DNA from: Coprobacillus cateniformis
GTDB lineage: Bacteria; Bacillota_I; Bacilli_A; Erysipelotrichales; Coprobacillaceae
NCBI RefSeq assembly: GCF_009767585.1
Contig: NZ_WSNW01000001.1
Location: forward strand, 2,014,090-2,078,089
Direction: 5' to 3'
Length of the DNA stretch: 64,000 bases
The translations under genes and the position numbers were made by a program. This document shows, piece by piece, positions 1 to 8,467 of the stretch. Each line of letters begins with the position of its first letter. Position 1 is the first letter of the stretch. The notes under the pieces are model-generated. The model made no database searches, had not been told where the DNA came from, and worked only from the letters and a program-made list of their open reading frames with translations.

Positions 1-459
1 CTTAACACCATGATTTGTTTTGGTAATATATTCTAAGGCATATTGAGGTAAGATTGCTTTGATTGTTTTGAGATAATTTTGGAGTGTATTTTTACTAATA
101 AAAACACTATCTGCTAAATCATCAAGAAGGATATAGTCATGACTGTAAAGTAATGTATTTAAAATATATTTCATTCGGTCTTCACTAGAATCAAGTTCTA
201 AAGTCTCTTTTTGTGATTGATTGAGATTATTTAAGAAAGTTTGATAAAGCTGTTGATTATGAATCGCTAAGTAATATCCAGCTTTTCTTTTGAGAAGAAT
301 AGAAGCCCCGTAACTTTTTAATATATCATTGATAGCCAATATATCACTTCTAATTGTTCTTTCGGTAATGTGTAGTAATGTTGATAATTTTGTAGCAGAG
401 ATATAGTGATGATTAGATATATAATCAAAAATCTCATGAAGCCGTTTATAAGGGAACAT
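1..459 (-). CDS. BglG/MtlR-family PRD transcriptional regulator, N-terminal part (runs off left edge)
   Basis: An open frame on the minus strand starts at the ATG at 459, has an SD-like GGAGTGAG upstream, and stays open to the window edge, giving 153 codons of a longer protein. The N-terminus (about residues 3-60) reads as a winged HTH with the phrase 'LHITERTIRSDILAIND', and a second HTH_Mga-like block (about 95-130, 'DSVFISKNTLQNYLKTIK') follows. This two-HTH start is typical of DNA-binding PRD regulators of the MtlR/LicR/ManR group, whose activity is set by PTS phosphorylation of PRD domains and a C-terminal EIIA. Those later domains lie outside the window. It is divergent from the fructose-type PTS and GH38 genes, so it is the likely activator of that operon. 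Confidence 0.85.
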   Translation of the reverse strand, partial: MFPYKRLHEIFDYISNHHYISATKLSTLLHITERTIRSDILAINDILKSYGASILLKRKAGYYLAIHNQQLYQTFLNNLNQSQKETLELDSSEDRMKYILNTLLYSHDYILLDDLADSVFISKNTLQNYLKTIKAILPQYALEYITKTNHGVK

Positions 460-548
460 CTTCTCACTCCTTAATTATATTGATGATAAATTCATTTTTT
501 ATTGTAGACACAATTGTTTTGAAAAGCAATCGAAATAACAAACATCTG

Positions 549-570
549 ATTTCCACTTTTAAATGGAAAT
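549..570. promoter_or_regulatory. Inverted repeat, likely operator 1 of the divergent PRD regulator
   Basis: ATTTCCA (549-555) and TGGAAAT (564-570) form perfect 7-bp arms around an 8-bp spacer. The site lies between the divergent regulator and the PTS operon and resembles the site at 591-615. Use as an operator is inferred. Confidence 0.55.
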
Positions 571-590
571 GTCTGGAAGATAGTATTTGT

Positions 591-615
591 CAATTTCCAA
601 ATCATGTGGAAATTG
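591..615. promoter_or_regulatory. Inverted repeat, likely operator 2 of the divergent PRD regulator
   Basis: CAATTTCCA (591-599) and TGGAAATTG (607-615) are perfect 9-bp arms separated by 7 bp. Together with 549-570 this gives two copies of TTTCCA-N7/8-TGGAAA in the only intergenic space shared by the regulator and the PTS operon. The rest of 460-677 holds no gene that I can see. Confidence 0.6.
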
Positions 616-677
616 GTTTGGTTGTTATGCTTGATGAAAAGGCGTAAACTGAAATTGTCGAAAGGGAGGTGTAATGA

Positions 678-1124
678 ATGTTGAATGAAGATTATATTTT
701 CTTAGATGTTGAAGAAAGTACAAAAGAAAATGTTCTTCGCTTTATCTGTGAAAAAGCTAAGCAATTTCATATTACAGATCAAGAAGAAGATTTATATATT
801 GATTTTATGAATCGTGAGGCAGAATTTCCAACTGGGTTGCAGGACGGTTTTGCAATTCCACATGCTAGAACAGAGCGTGTCAAGAAAATTGCAATTATGT
901 ATTTAAGAACAAAGCAAGGAATTGAATGGGGAACGTTAGATGACAAAAAAGTCAATTATATGTTTGCATTATTGGTTCCAGCAAATTATGAAGGAAATAT
1001 TCATTTACAAATGATTTCAACGTTAGCTACTTGTCTATTAGAAGATGATTTTAAAGAGAAAGTCAAATCATCATGTGATAGGGCAGAGTTAAAAAAATAT
1101 ATACAAGAGAAAATGGAGGGATAG
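678..1124 (+). CDS. PTS fructose-family EIIA component
   Basis: This is a 148-aa single-domain PTS EIIA of the fructose/mannitol family (EIIA_2). It accepts phosphate from HPr and passes it to the EIIB encoded next. The phosphorylation site is the histidine at about residue 62 in 'GFAIPHARTE', the usual family signature. The start at 678 follows a strong GGGAGGTG. The stop lies 2 bases before the EIIB start, so the two are translationally linked. With separate EIIB and EIIC genes and a GH38 alpha-mannosidase downstream, it is probably part of a mannoside transporter similar in logic to the MngA-MngB mannosylglycerate system; the exact substrate is not shown by the sequence. Confidence 0.9.
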   Translation: MLNEDYIFLDVEESTKENVLRFICEKAKQFHITDQEEDLYIDFMNREAEFPTGLQDGFAIPHARTERVKKIAIMYLRTKQGIEWGTLDDKKVNYMFALLVPANYEGNIHLQMISTLATCLLEDDFKEKVKSSCDRAELKKYIQEKMEG

Positions 1125-1126
1125 TC

Positions 1127-1444
1127 ATGAAAATTGTTGGTATTTCTGCTTGTCCAGCAGGCTTAGCTCATACACCAATGGCAGCAAAAGCTTTAGAAAA
1201 AGCTGGGGCAAGTCTTGGGTATGATATTAAGATGGAACAACAGGGAAGCATGGGGCAAGTCAACACAATTACAGAGGAGGAAGCCAAAGCTGCTGATTTT
1301 GTAATTATAGCATCAGATCAAAAAATATCGGGTATGGAAAGATTTGATGGAAAGCCAGTGATTCGTGTTGATATTACAACTTGTATCAAGGCTCCAGAAG
1401 CAGTGATTAAAAAGTGTGTAAAAGCTGTTGAAAGCAAAAAATAA
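1127..1444 (+). CDS. PTS fructose-family EIIB component
   Basis: A 105-aa cytoplasmic EIIB of the fructose family. The phospho-acceptor cysteine is residue 9 in 'GISACPAGLAHTPMAAKAL', which matches the family's CPxGxAHT pattern. It receives phosphate from the EIIA at 678-1124 and phosphorylates the incoming sugar together with the EIIC at 1541-2641. The length fits a free-standing EIIB, whereas in many relatives A, B and C are fused. It is separated from EIIC by 96 bp carrying two hairpins (1443-1507). Confidence 0.9.
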   Translation: MKIVGISACPAGLAHTPMAAKALEKAGASLGYDIKMEQQGSMGQVNTITEEEAKAADFVIIASDQKISGMERFDGKPVIRVDITTCIKAPEAVIKKCVKAVESKK

Positions 1445-1507
1445 GCAATCTAACTGTACGGAGTTAAATTGCTTAGACACATAATGAGAAATGTGCACTC
1501 TCATTAT
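1443..1507 (+). other. Two tandem RNA hairpins between EIIB and EIIC
   Basis: Hairpin 1 (1443-1455 pairing with 1462-1474) has 13-bp arms with one mismatch and overlaps the EIIB stop. Hairpin 2 (1481-1489 with 1499-1507) has perfect 9-bp arms. Neither is followed by a U-tract, so a terminator role is unlikely; an mRNA processing or stability element is possible. Confidence 0.5.
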
Positions 1508-1540
1508 AACACAAATCAAATAAAGAGAGGATAGGAAAAG

Positions 1541-2641
1541 ATGAAAAAGTTTTTTAAAGAAGCAAAAGGTCATTTGATGACTGGTATTGGTTATATGCTT
1601 CCATTAATTATTGGAGCATCATTAGTTGTTGCGATTCCAAAATTAATTGGTGTTGCTATGGGGATTAATAGTTTAGATATTTATGCAGAAAAAGAAGGAT
1701 TCTTACACATTCTTTACTTGTTAGAACAAGTTGGATGGACAGGAATTGGTTTAGTCAATACAGTATTGGGTGGATTTATTGCCTATTCGATTGCTGATAA
1801 ACCAGCCATTGGGGCAGGTTTAATTGGTGGTGCTTTAGCATCAAATACAAAAGCTGGATTCTTAGGTGCTGTTGTGGCAGCGTTCATTGCTGGATATGTT
1901 GTCAAATGGTGTAAAGAACATATTCATTTACCAGATTCTATGCAACAAATGATGCCACTTGTTATTACACCTTTCTTAGCAACAGGAGCAGTTGCGATTA
2001 TAATGGGAGTTGTTTTGGCACAGCCATTGGCAGCAATTAATGATGGTTTGGTATCTTGGTTAAGAGATTTATGTAATAATGGAACAAGCCAGCTGTTATT
2101 ATCTATTACATTGGGGGCAATGATTGCATCTGATATGGGTGGACCAATTAATAAATCAGCTTGGATGGCCGGAAATGTTTTAATGACAGAAGGAATCTAT
2201 CAACCTAATGTTTATATTAACTGTGCAATTTGTATACCACCACTTGCTTATGCTATTGCAACAATTATTAAAAAGCATCGTTTCTCACCTGCTTTCCAAG
2301 AAGCAGGAAAAGGGAACTGGGTTATGGGATTCATTGGTATTACTGAAGGGGCTATTCCTTTTACTCTTGTTAAAGCGAGTCGTCTGGTTCCTATTAATAT
2401 GATTGGTGGTGCGATTGGAGCAGGACTTTGTTGTCTTTTAGGAGCAACTGCAACAATTCCTCCTGTTGGTGGAATGTATGGTTTTGTTTCTGTTGGCAAT
2501 GGCTGGGCATATTTAATTGGAATCATTGTTGGAGCACTGTTTATTGCAATTGTTGCACCAATGGTTGTTGATTTCAATGAGGATACTCAAATCAGTGAAG
2601 AAATTAGTGAAGATGATATTGAAATAGAAATTCAAATATAA
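1541..2641 (+). CDS. PTS fructose-family EIIC membrane component
   Basis: A 366-aa polytopic membrane permease of the PTS fructose family. It has many glycine-rich hydrophobic segments and recognisable fructose-EIIC phrases such as 'HLMTGIGYMLPLIIGASL' near the N-terminus and 'DMGGPINKSAWMAG' near the middle. It forms the sugar channel served by the EIIB encoded upstream. The acidic C-terminal tail after the last membrane segment (rich in E, D and I) is unusual. It starts after AGAGAGGA at about 1526-1533. A hairpin (2649-2674) and then the GH38 gene follow, which suggests that the imported sugar is an alpha-mannoside. Confidence 0.9.
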   Translation: MKKFFKEAKGHLMTGIGYMLPLIIGASLVVAIPKLIGVAMGINSLDIYAEKEGFLHILYLLEQVGWTGIGLVNTVLGGFIAYSIADKPAIGAGLIGGALASNTKAGFLGAVVAAFIAGYVVKWCKEHIHLPDSMQQMMPLVITPFLATGAVAIIMGVVLAQPLAAINDGLVSWLRDLCNNGTSQLLLSITLGAMIASDMGGPINKSAWMAGNVLMTEGIYQPNVYINCAICIPPLAYAIATIIKKHRFSPAFQEAGKGNWVMGFIGITEGAIPFTLVKASRLVPINMIGGAIGAGLCCLLGATATIPPVGGMYGFVSVGNGWAYLIGIIVGALFIAIVAPMVVDFNEDTQISEEISEDDIEIEIQI

Positions 2642-2648
2642 AACAAAA

Positions 2649-2680
2649 ATAGGAAGATAAAAATATCTTCCTATCATTTT
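2649..2680 (+). terminator. Intra-operon terminator-like hairpin between EIIC and GH38
   Basis: ATAGGAAGATA (2649-2659) pairs with its complement at 2664-2674 over an AAAA loop, followed by CATTTTT. The weak U-tract suggests partial termination or a 3'-end stabiliser between the transporter and enzyme genes. Confidence 0.5.
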
Positions 2681-2690
2681 TGGAGGGTAT

Positions 2691-5414
2691 ATGAAAAGAA
2701 AAGTACACGTTGTCCCACATACACATTGGGATAGAGAATGGTATTTTACAACATCTCGATCTAAAGTTTATTTAATGAAAGATTTCAAAGATGTTTTAGA
2801 TACATTAGAAACAAAAAAAGAATTTCGTTATTTTATGCTAGATGCACAAGGCTCTTTATTAGATGACTATATCAAATGGATGCCAGCAGACAAAGAACGT
2901 ATTAAAAAACTAGTCAAAGAGAAAAGACTCATAATCGGACCTTGGTATACGCAAAGTGATCAGTTGGTTATATCAGGAGAAAGCATTGTTAGAAATATGT
3001 ATTATGGAATGAAATGCTGTGAAGAGTATGGTGGATATATGAACATTGGTTATGTTCCTGACTCTTTTGGACAATCAGGGAATATGCCACAGATTTATCG
3101 TCAATTTGGCATTGAAGATACTCTTTTCTGGCGTGGTGTCAGTGATGATATGGTCAAACATACAGACTATCATTGGCGAGGTGATGATGGAAGTGTTGTT
3201 TTTGCAACTCAAATTCCATTTGGCTATTATATTGGCGGAAATATTCCTGAAGATAATGCTCAGAGTGAAGAATTTTGGCAAAAGGAATGTTTTGAAAAAG
3301 CCGGAGCACGTTCAGCAACACGTCATATTTATTTTCCAAATGGTTTTGATCAAGCTCCTATTCGTACAAACTTACCAGAAATAATCAAGCAAAGAAATCA
3401 AGTCGATACAGAAAATGAATATGTGATAAGCTGTATTGAAGATTATATCAAAGATGTCAAAAGTGAAAAGCCAAATCTTGCAGAAGTGAATGGTGAATTA
3501 GTGATTGCGAAACACATGCGTATTCATAAATCAATATTTTCTTCACGTTCGGATTTAAAAGTCATGAATACACAGGTTCAAAATTATGTAACAAATGTTT
3601 TAGAACCATTATTAACATTATCACACCATTTAGGAAATGATTATCCTCATGGCGCATTAGAGGAGTTATGGAAACTTTTATTTGAGAATGCTGCTCATGA
3701 TTCAATTGGTTCATGTATTAGCGATACAGCCAATGAAGATGTTTATATGAGATATAAACAAGCTCGTGATATTGCAGTGAATTTGGTGGAATTACATTGC
3801 CGTCTTATTTCTACACATATTCAACAAACTGGAAATCATATGACATTGACTTTAATGAATACACTACCACAACAAAGAAGTGATATTGTGATTGTGAAGA
3901 CATATGTACCAGGAAATCATTTTGCGATTATTGATGAGTTTGGAAATGATGTTTATTATACAATGATTGAAAAAAGAGATCTTACTGAGTATGTTTTAAG
4001 TCAAACAATACGATTAAATCCAAGTTATGAATTTGAAGTTCCTCAAGTTGTTTATGAAGCAACAATTGCGATTGAAGTGAAAGATATACCAGCATTAGGT
4101 TATGTTCAATATAGAGTTGACACATCTCACTCTTCAGATATGACAAAAGAACAAAAAGATTGTTTAGGAAATGAATATTATCATATTCAAGTTGAAGATG
4201 ATGGCTCTCTTACAATCTATGATAAGAAAAACCAATTGACTTATGAAAATCAGGCTATCCTTGTTGAAAATGGCGATGATGGTGATAGTTTTAATTACTC
4301 TCCACCACGTCATGATTTAAAAGTTTATTCAACTCAATCAAAATCAACATATGAAATCACTGGTTCATCATTATATCAAGAAGCGACTATTCATTTTGAT
4401 ATGATTGTGCCAGCTCATTTAGAAGAAAGAGCAAATCAGCAAGTGAGCACTCATATGCCTGTCAATATGAAAGTCAGGTTAAAGAAAGGTTCTCCGATTA
4501 TTGATTTTACAGTTCATGTTGATAATCATGGCTTATCACATCGTTTATGTGTTCTTTTTGATGCACATATAGCAACTCAATTTAACTATGCTGATCAACA
4601 ATTTGGGTCAATTCGTCGTCCCAATATTTATCAAAAAGAAATGGAACTTTATTTAGAAGGTTTAGGTCAACAAAAAGAAGTCCAAACAAAAGGTGTCATT
4701 GAACTTGCCAATTGGGCAAATGATCAATCATCTTGGCAGGAGCCACCAATTTCGATTGAGCCAACACAAAGTTATGTCACATTAACAGATGGTAAAAAGG
4801 GAATGGCTGTTCTCCCTCAAGGTGTAAGGGAATATGAAATTATTGGTGAACATGGAAATCAAATTTGTTTAACATTGTTTAGAACTTATGGATTTATGGG
4901 AAAAGAAAACTTGGTTTATCGTCCTGGTCGTGCATCAGGTGAAAGAATTATTGAAACACCAGATGCTCAACTTTTAAAAGAAATGGATTTTGATTTTGGA
5001 ATGATGACATATTGTGGTGATATCAATCACTCTCAAGTTGATTTATTCGCAAAGCAATATAATACAAATATAGAGGTTTATGGTTATGCACCTTTTCTAA
5101 ATGGACGTCTTATTTTCTCCCAAGAAGAAGTGAAAGGGCAGTTACCAAAACATTATTCAATGTTTGAAACCAATCAACAATTGGTAGTCAGTACCATTAA
5201 AAAGGCTGAAGATCAAGAAGGATATATTATACGTCTTTATAATGGAAAATATCATCAAAGTGTACAAGAAACATTAACTTTCCATTTTGATATCCAAGAA
5301 GCTTACTATACTGATTTAAAAGAACAAAAAAATGAAGAGATTCAAATTAAAAATAACACATTAACTTTAAAGCCATTAAATCATTGTCAGTTTATAACAA
5401 TTTATGTGAGATAA
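2691..5414 (+). CDS. Alpha-mannosidase, glycoside hydrolase family 38 (MngB-like)
   Basis: A 907-aa retaining GH38 alpha-mannosidase. The N-terminal catalytic domain shows the zinc-site motif 'VVPHTHWDREWYF' (residues 5-17) and the nucleophile region 'YVPDSFGQSGNMPQ' (about 121-134). The helical middle domain contains 'ENAAHDSIGSCISDT', with the second pair of zinc ligands, and a long beta-rich C-terminal domain follows. No signal peptide is visible, so it is cytoplasmic and acts on imported, probably phosphorylated, alpha-mannosides. The length matches MngB (mannosylglycerate hydrolase) and streptococcal GH38 enzymes; either substrate class (mannosylglycerate or host-glycan alpha-mannosides) is possible. 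It is the last gene of the PTS operon and is followed by a terminator. Confidence 0.92.
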   Translation: MKRKVHVVPHTHWDREWYFTTSRSKVYLMKDFKDVLDTLETKKEFRYFMLDAQGSLLDDYIKWMPADKERIKKLVKEKRLIIGPWYTQSDQLVISGESIVRNMYYGMKCCEEYGGYMNIGYVPDSFGQSGNMPQIYRQFGIEDTLFWRGVSDDMVKHTDYHWRGDDGSVVFATQIPFGYYIGGNIPEDNAQSEEFWQKECFEKAGARSATRHIYFPNGFDQAPIRTNLPEIIKQRNQVDTENEYVISCIEDYIKDVKSEKPNLAEVNGELVIAKHMRIHKSIFSSRSDLKVMNTQVQNYVTNVLEPLLTLSHHLGNDYPHGALEELWKLLFENAAHDSIGSCISDTANEDVYMRYKQARDIAVNLVELHCRLISTHIQQTGNHMTLTLMNTLPQQRSDIVIVKTYVPGNHFAIIDEFGNDVYYTMIEKRDLTEYVLSQTIRLNPSYEFEVPQVVYEATIAIEVKDIPALGYVQYRVDTSHSSDMTKEQKDCLGNEYYHIQVEDDGSLTIYDKKNQLTYENQAILVENGDDGDSFNYSPPRHDLKVYSTQSKSTYEITGSSLYQEATIHFDMIVPAHLEERANQQVSTHMPVNMKVRLKKGSPIIDFTVHVDNHGLSHRLCVLFDAHIATQFNYADQQFGSIRRPNIYQKEMELYLEGLGQQKEVQTKGVIELANWANDQSSWQEPPISIEPTQSYVTLTDGKKGMAVLPQGVREYEIIGEHGNQICLTLFRTYGFMGKENLVYRPGRASGERIIETPDAQLLKEMDFDFGMMTYCGDINHSQVDLFAKQYNTNIEVYGYAPFLNGRLIFSQEEVKGQLPKHYSMFETNQQLVVSTIKKAEDQEGYIIRLYNGKYHQSVQETLTFHFDIQEAYYTDLKEQKNEEIQIKNNTLTLKPLNHCQFITIYVR

Positions 5415-5419
5415 AATGA

Positions 5420-5446
5420 GGGAAGAATATTTTCTTCCTTTTTCTT
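5420..5446 (+). terminator. Rho-independent terminator after GH38
   Basis: GGAAGAA (5421-5427) and TTCTTCC (5432-5438) form a stem with a 4-nt loop followed by a T-rich run, ending the PTS/GH38 operon. Confidence 0.75.
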
Positions 5447-5520
5447 GTTTCATAATATAAAAATATTGTGTAAAACTATAAAATAGGTATAGAATATCAA
5501 TAGAGATATGGAGGGATATT

Positions 5521-6279
5521 ATGAAGAATTATCACACACATACAAAACGATGCTATCATGCGATAGATAATGAAGAAGAATATGTCAAAGCAGCTATACA
5601 ATCAGGTTATACAGAATTAGGGTTTAGTGATCATACACCTTGGCATTATGAGACTTCCTATCATTCAACAATGCGTATGGAAGAAGATAAATTAGTGGGA
5701 TATGTTCAAACATTATTGAATCTTAGAGAAAAATATCAAGATCAAATTTCTATAAAAATAGGATTAGAGTGTGAATACTTTCCAAAATATATGAATTGGT
5801 TAAAACAAATTCTTAAGGACTATCCAATTGATTATATTATTTTAGGAAATCATTTTGATGAAACAGATGAAACAGGTATTTATTTTGGTAGGCCTTTAAA
5901 TAAACAACAATTAACAAAATATGTTGAGAGTTGTATTGCTGGAATAAAAACAGGTTTGTACAGTTATGTGGCTCATCCTGACCTGGCTTTTTATGATACA
6001 GATGATCCTTTCTATACACAAGAAATGACAAGATTATGCCAAGCTGCTAAAGAATATCAAATGCCTTTAGAATTTAATTTATTAGGATATGCAACGCATC
6101 GTCAATATCCAAATGAAACATTTTTTAACATTGCAAAAAAGGTAGGAAACAAGGTTATTATTGGAACGGATGCACATGAAAGTTCAGCACTATTGGATAT
6201 GAATACATATCAATTAGGAAAACAGTGGTTAGAACGATTAGGTTTAGAATTAACTGAGGATATCAAATTTCTTATTTAA
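5521..6279 (+). CDS. PHP-domain histidinol-phosphatase family protein
   Basis: A 252-aa PHP-superfamily metal-dependent phosphoesterase of the HisJ/HisK type. Motif I is 'NYHTHTKRC' (residues 3-11). Further metal-binding positions appear in 'ELGFSDHTPW', 'GLECEYF', 'GNHFD', 'VAHPDL' and the C-terminal 'GTDAHES'. In the family this carries out the L-histidinol-phosphate to L-histidinol step. No other his genes are nearby, so a different small phosphoester is possible. The start at 5521 is preceded by GGAGGGAT. It lies between a terminator and an ACT gene and appears to be monocistronic. Confidence 0.8.
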   Translation: MKNYHTHTKRCYHAIDNEEEYVKAAIQSGYTELGFSDHTPWHYETSYHSTMRMEEDKLVGYVQTLLNLREKYQDQISIKIGLECEYFPKYMNWLKQILKDYPIDYIILGNHFDETDETGIYFGRPLNKQQLTKYVESCIAGIKTGLYSYVAHPDLAFYDTDDPFYTQEMTRLCQAAKEYQMPLEFNLLGYATHRQYPNETFFNIAKKVGNKVIIGTDAHESSALLDMNTYQLGKQWLERLGLELTEDIKFLI

Positions 6280-6336
6280 CTATAAATGATTAAAGAAAGA
6301 TTATATAGAGAATAAATATTTAGGATGGAGGAACTT

Positions 6337-6702
6337 ATGAAAATTGAAGTTATTAAAGAAGAATTTTCAGTATGTAAAGTTAATGATTATCAGGGTATTA
6401 ATTTAACAGATAAATATTGTTTTATTGGAAAGACTGATGAAGAATGCTCTCTTGTTTGTATGACAGAGAATGTGCCATCTTTCACGATAGAAAGAGAGGA
6501 TGGATGGAAAGCTTTGAGACTACAAGGAATATTAGATTTTTCTTTAGTAGGAGTTCTTGCAAAAATAGCGACTATATTAGCTGAACATAATATTAGTATT
6601 TTTGCAGTATCAACTTATAATACAGATTATGTGTTTATGAAGACAAGTCAATTTGAGAAAGCATTAACTTTACTTAAGGAAAATGATTATATAGTTGAAT
6701 AA
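6337..6702 (+). CDS. ACT-domain protein (CASTOR-like ACT)
   Basis: A 121-aa protein made of a variable N-terminal half and a C-terminal ACT fold (about residues 55-120), with the phrase 'LVGVLAKIATILAEHNISIFAVSTYNTDYVF' split across that region. It resembles small stand-alone ACT proteins annotated as amino-acid binding. I chose ATG 6337 rather than the upstream in-frame ATG at 6325, because 6325 lies inside the ribosome-binding site GGAGG (6328-6332), which is 4 nt from ATG 6337. The ligand is unknown; regulation by an amino acid is inferred from the family. Confidence 0.75.
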   Translation: MKIEVIKEEFSVCKVNDYQGINLTDKYCFIGKTDEECSLVCMTENVPSFTIEREDGWKALRLQGILDFSLVGVLAKIATILAEHNISIFAVSTYNTDYVFMKTSQFEKALTLLKENDYIVE

Positions 6703-6840
6703 CTATTATTTTAATGTTTATTGGAAGTATAAAAGTGTTGAGTTCATGAAGAATTAAGATAAGTCAGTTTTATTTGTGTATATGATTTTCATAACTAATT
6801 GAAATATAATAAATATTAAACATGATGAAATGGTAGTGAG

Positions 6841-6915
6841 CGATGGCATTTATTGATGACAGTGAAAAGATTCTTTTTTGTTGTAAGAATGTTGACTGTC
6901 TAAAGTCATCGTTTT
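6841..6915 (+). other. Structured intergenic element (possible terminator or leader RNA)
   Basis: Nested pairings span the 290-bp gap between the ACT gene and the next gene. ATTCTT (6870-6875) pairs with AAGAAT (6885-6890), and GACAGT (6858-6863) with ACTGTC (6895-6900). GATGAC (6855-6860) pairs with GTCATC (6905-6910), and CGATG (6841-6845) with CATCG (6907-6911). The outer pairings compete with each other. A short T-run follows. It could be the ACT-gene terminator or a switch-like leader for 6993; I recognise no known riboswitch consensus. Confidence 0.4.
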
Positions 6916-6992
6916 TAATATTTAAAAATTTTTTATAAATTTACAAAAAAGACATATAATCATGGTATAATAATAAACAAGGAGTGATAATC

Positions 6993-7238
6993 ATGGAACA
7001 TGTAACAGATATTAATAAAAAAGAATACATAGATGATTGTAAAGAAATAGTAAAAACAACAATTGCTTTAGAAAATATAGTTTTATCAGATCACGAATTA
7101 ACAACTTTAACAGAGGAAATCATGGATACATCATTAATGATGGGTGGAGATTATTCAAAAGAGAATATTAGAGCGATTGCAGTTCAATATGTAAGGAATA
7201 ATTTCCTGCCTCGTTTCCAGTCTGCTCATAGAGAATAG
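6993..7238 (+). CDS. Small conserved-looking hypothetical protein (81 aa)
   Basis: An 81-aa acidic, predicted helical, soluble protein that I do not recognise. The start is ATG 6993, 8 nt after AAGGAG (6979-6984); the longer GTG start at 6984 would overlap this ribosome-binding site. No transmembrane segment, cysteine or catalytic-looking motif is visible. It is 11 bp from the next gene (7250) and transcribed with it. That gene in turn overlaps the alpha/beta-hydrolase gene, so the three genes probably form one transcriptional unit of unknown function. Confidence 0.65.
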   Translation: MEHVTDINKKEYIDDCKEIVKTTIALENIVLSDHELTTLTEEIMDTSLMMGGDYSKENIRAIAVQYVRNNFLPRFQSAHRE

Positions 7239-7249
7239 GAGAGTGACAT

Positions 7250-8467
7250 ATGGTTTTTGATACAAAAATAATGCAAGATTTTTTAGATGAAAATGAGTCT
7301 CATTATGTTGGAAAGTATCGTTTTCATAGTGGGTATCGAGCTGAAGAATATAAATTTAAGAATCATTATTATATGCTTGATCAAAACTTTAGACAAATTG
7401 ATATTTATGTAGAGATTCAATGTAAAGATCATTTGACTTATACTTTTTCTGAAGATCTGCATGAACAAGAAAAACTTTATATTGTAAAAGATGCTGTTAA
7501 TCGCATTATTAAAAAATTTGATTATAAAAGTACTTTGCATTATTCCTTGTATGAAAATTATATCAAAACAATATCTACACAGTTAACGGTGTTAGAACCA
7601 ATTGATTTTTGTGATATTTTAAATTATATGAAATATCATCAAGGAAGTAATCAAAAAACAATGGATGAATATTATAAAATATTTATTCCCTGTTTAAAGA
7701 TTCATTTAGATAATAAGAATTATAAACAATTTATTGATTCAGTAAACTTATTATTAAAGAGTGTTCTTTATCAATATGAATGGGATGGAACAAATTCAAA
7801 ATATTTAGATACAGAATATCAGTATCATTTATATTATATCCGAGAGATTGTTCGTATTGTTTATGAAAATTTAGATAAATTCTATAAAAATGTACCTAAA
7901 GAATTATTTGAAGCAGTTCATACACTTTGTTTAAATTCAAGATTTTCATTTGCAATTATGACAGATTTTGGATCAATGATTTTATCTCAATATAGAGTAA
8001 CAAGTGCAATGATAAAGGCTTTAAAAGAAGAGTTAGTCTTGAATGATAAGGATGAAGAAAGGGAAAATGTTAATTTAGTCTTCTCTTATATCTATTATAT
8101 TTTTCATAATGATTTTGAACAATATTATGCTGTTGTTTTAAAAGTATTAAGAGATGTGATTAATAATATGTTAACATTTGCAAATCACGATCTTGACTTA
8201 GCTTTAGGGAATTCCTTAGTGCAATCTGAAGGGTATCAAGTTTTACTTGATTTATTCCATGAAGATTATAATACATTTATCTTTACATGTTTCCCAATTG
8301 AGTCTTTTCCTTTGGAAATAAGACCAAAGGTAAGAGAGGAATTAGTTACAGCTATTCAATATTTTGCTGCAAGAATGGGTAGTGATAATTATCGTTTAAG
8401 TTCCTTTGAACAAGTTATGAATATAAATAGAATCCTGATGGATAATTTTAAGGAGTGGTATAAATGA
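7250..8467 (+). CDS. Hypothetical protein, 405 aa, unrecognised
   Basis: A soluble, mostly helical protein rich in Tyr, Phe, Lys and Asp, with no transmembrane segment and no motif that I recognise. The N-terminal about 100 residues look alpha/beta ('YYMLDQNFRQIDIYVEIQC'), and the remainder looks like a helical repeat. ATG 7250 follows GAGAGTGA. The stop overlaps the following hydrolase gene by 4 nt (ATGA), indicating translational coupling. Function unknown; the coupling suggests work with the degenerate hydrolase encoded next. Confidence 0.7.
   Translation: MVFDTKIMQDFLDENESHYVGKYRFHSGYRAEEYKFKNHYYMLDQNFRQIDIYVEIQCKDHLTYTFSEDLHEQEKLYIVKDAVNRIIKKFDYKSTLHYSLYENYIKTISTQLTVLEPIDFCDILNYMKYHQGSNQKTMDEYYKIFIPCLKIHLDNKNYKQFIDSVNLLLKSVLYQYEWDGTNSKYLDTEYQYHLYYIREIVRIVYENLDKFYKNVPKELFEAVHTLCLNSRFSFAIMTDFGSMILSQYRVTSAMIKALKEELVLNDKDEERENVNLVFSYIYYIFHNDFEQYYAVVLKVLRDVINNMLTFANHDLDLALGNSLVQSEGYQVLLDLFHEDYNTFIFTCFPIESFPLEIRPKVREELVTAIQYFAARMGSDNYRLSSFEQVMNINRILMDNFKEWYK

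Noticed and set aside
2248..2577. 109-codon frame antisense to the EIIC gene
   Set aside because: Antisense shadow of the strongly coding membrane protein frame; Pro/Ile-rich composition reflects the reverse complement of glycine- and isoleucine-rich codons.
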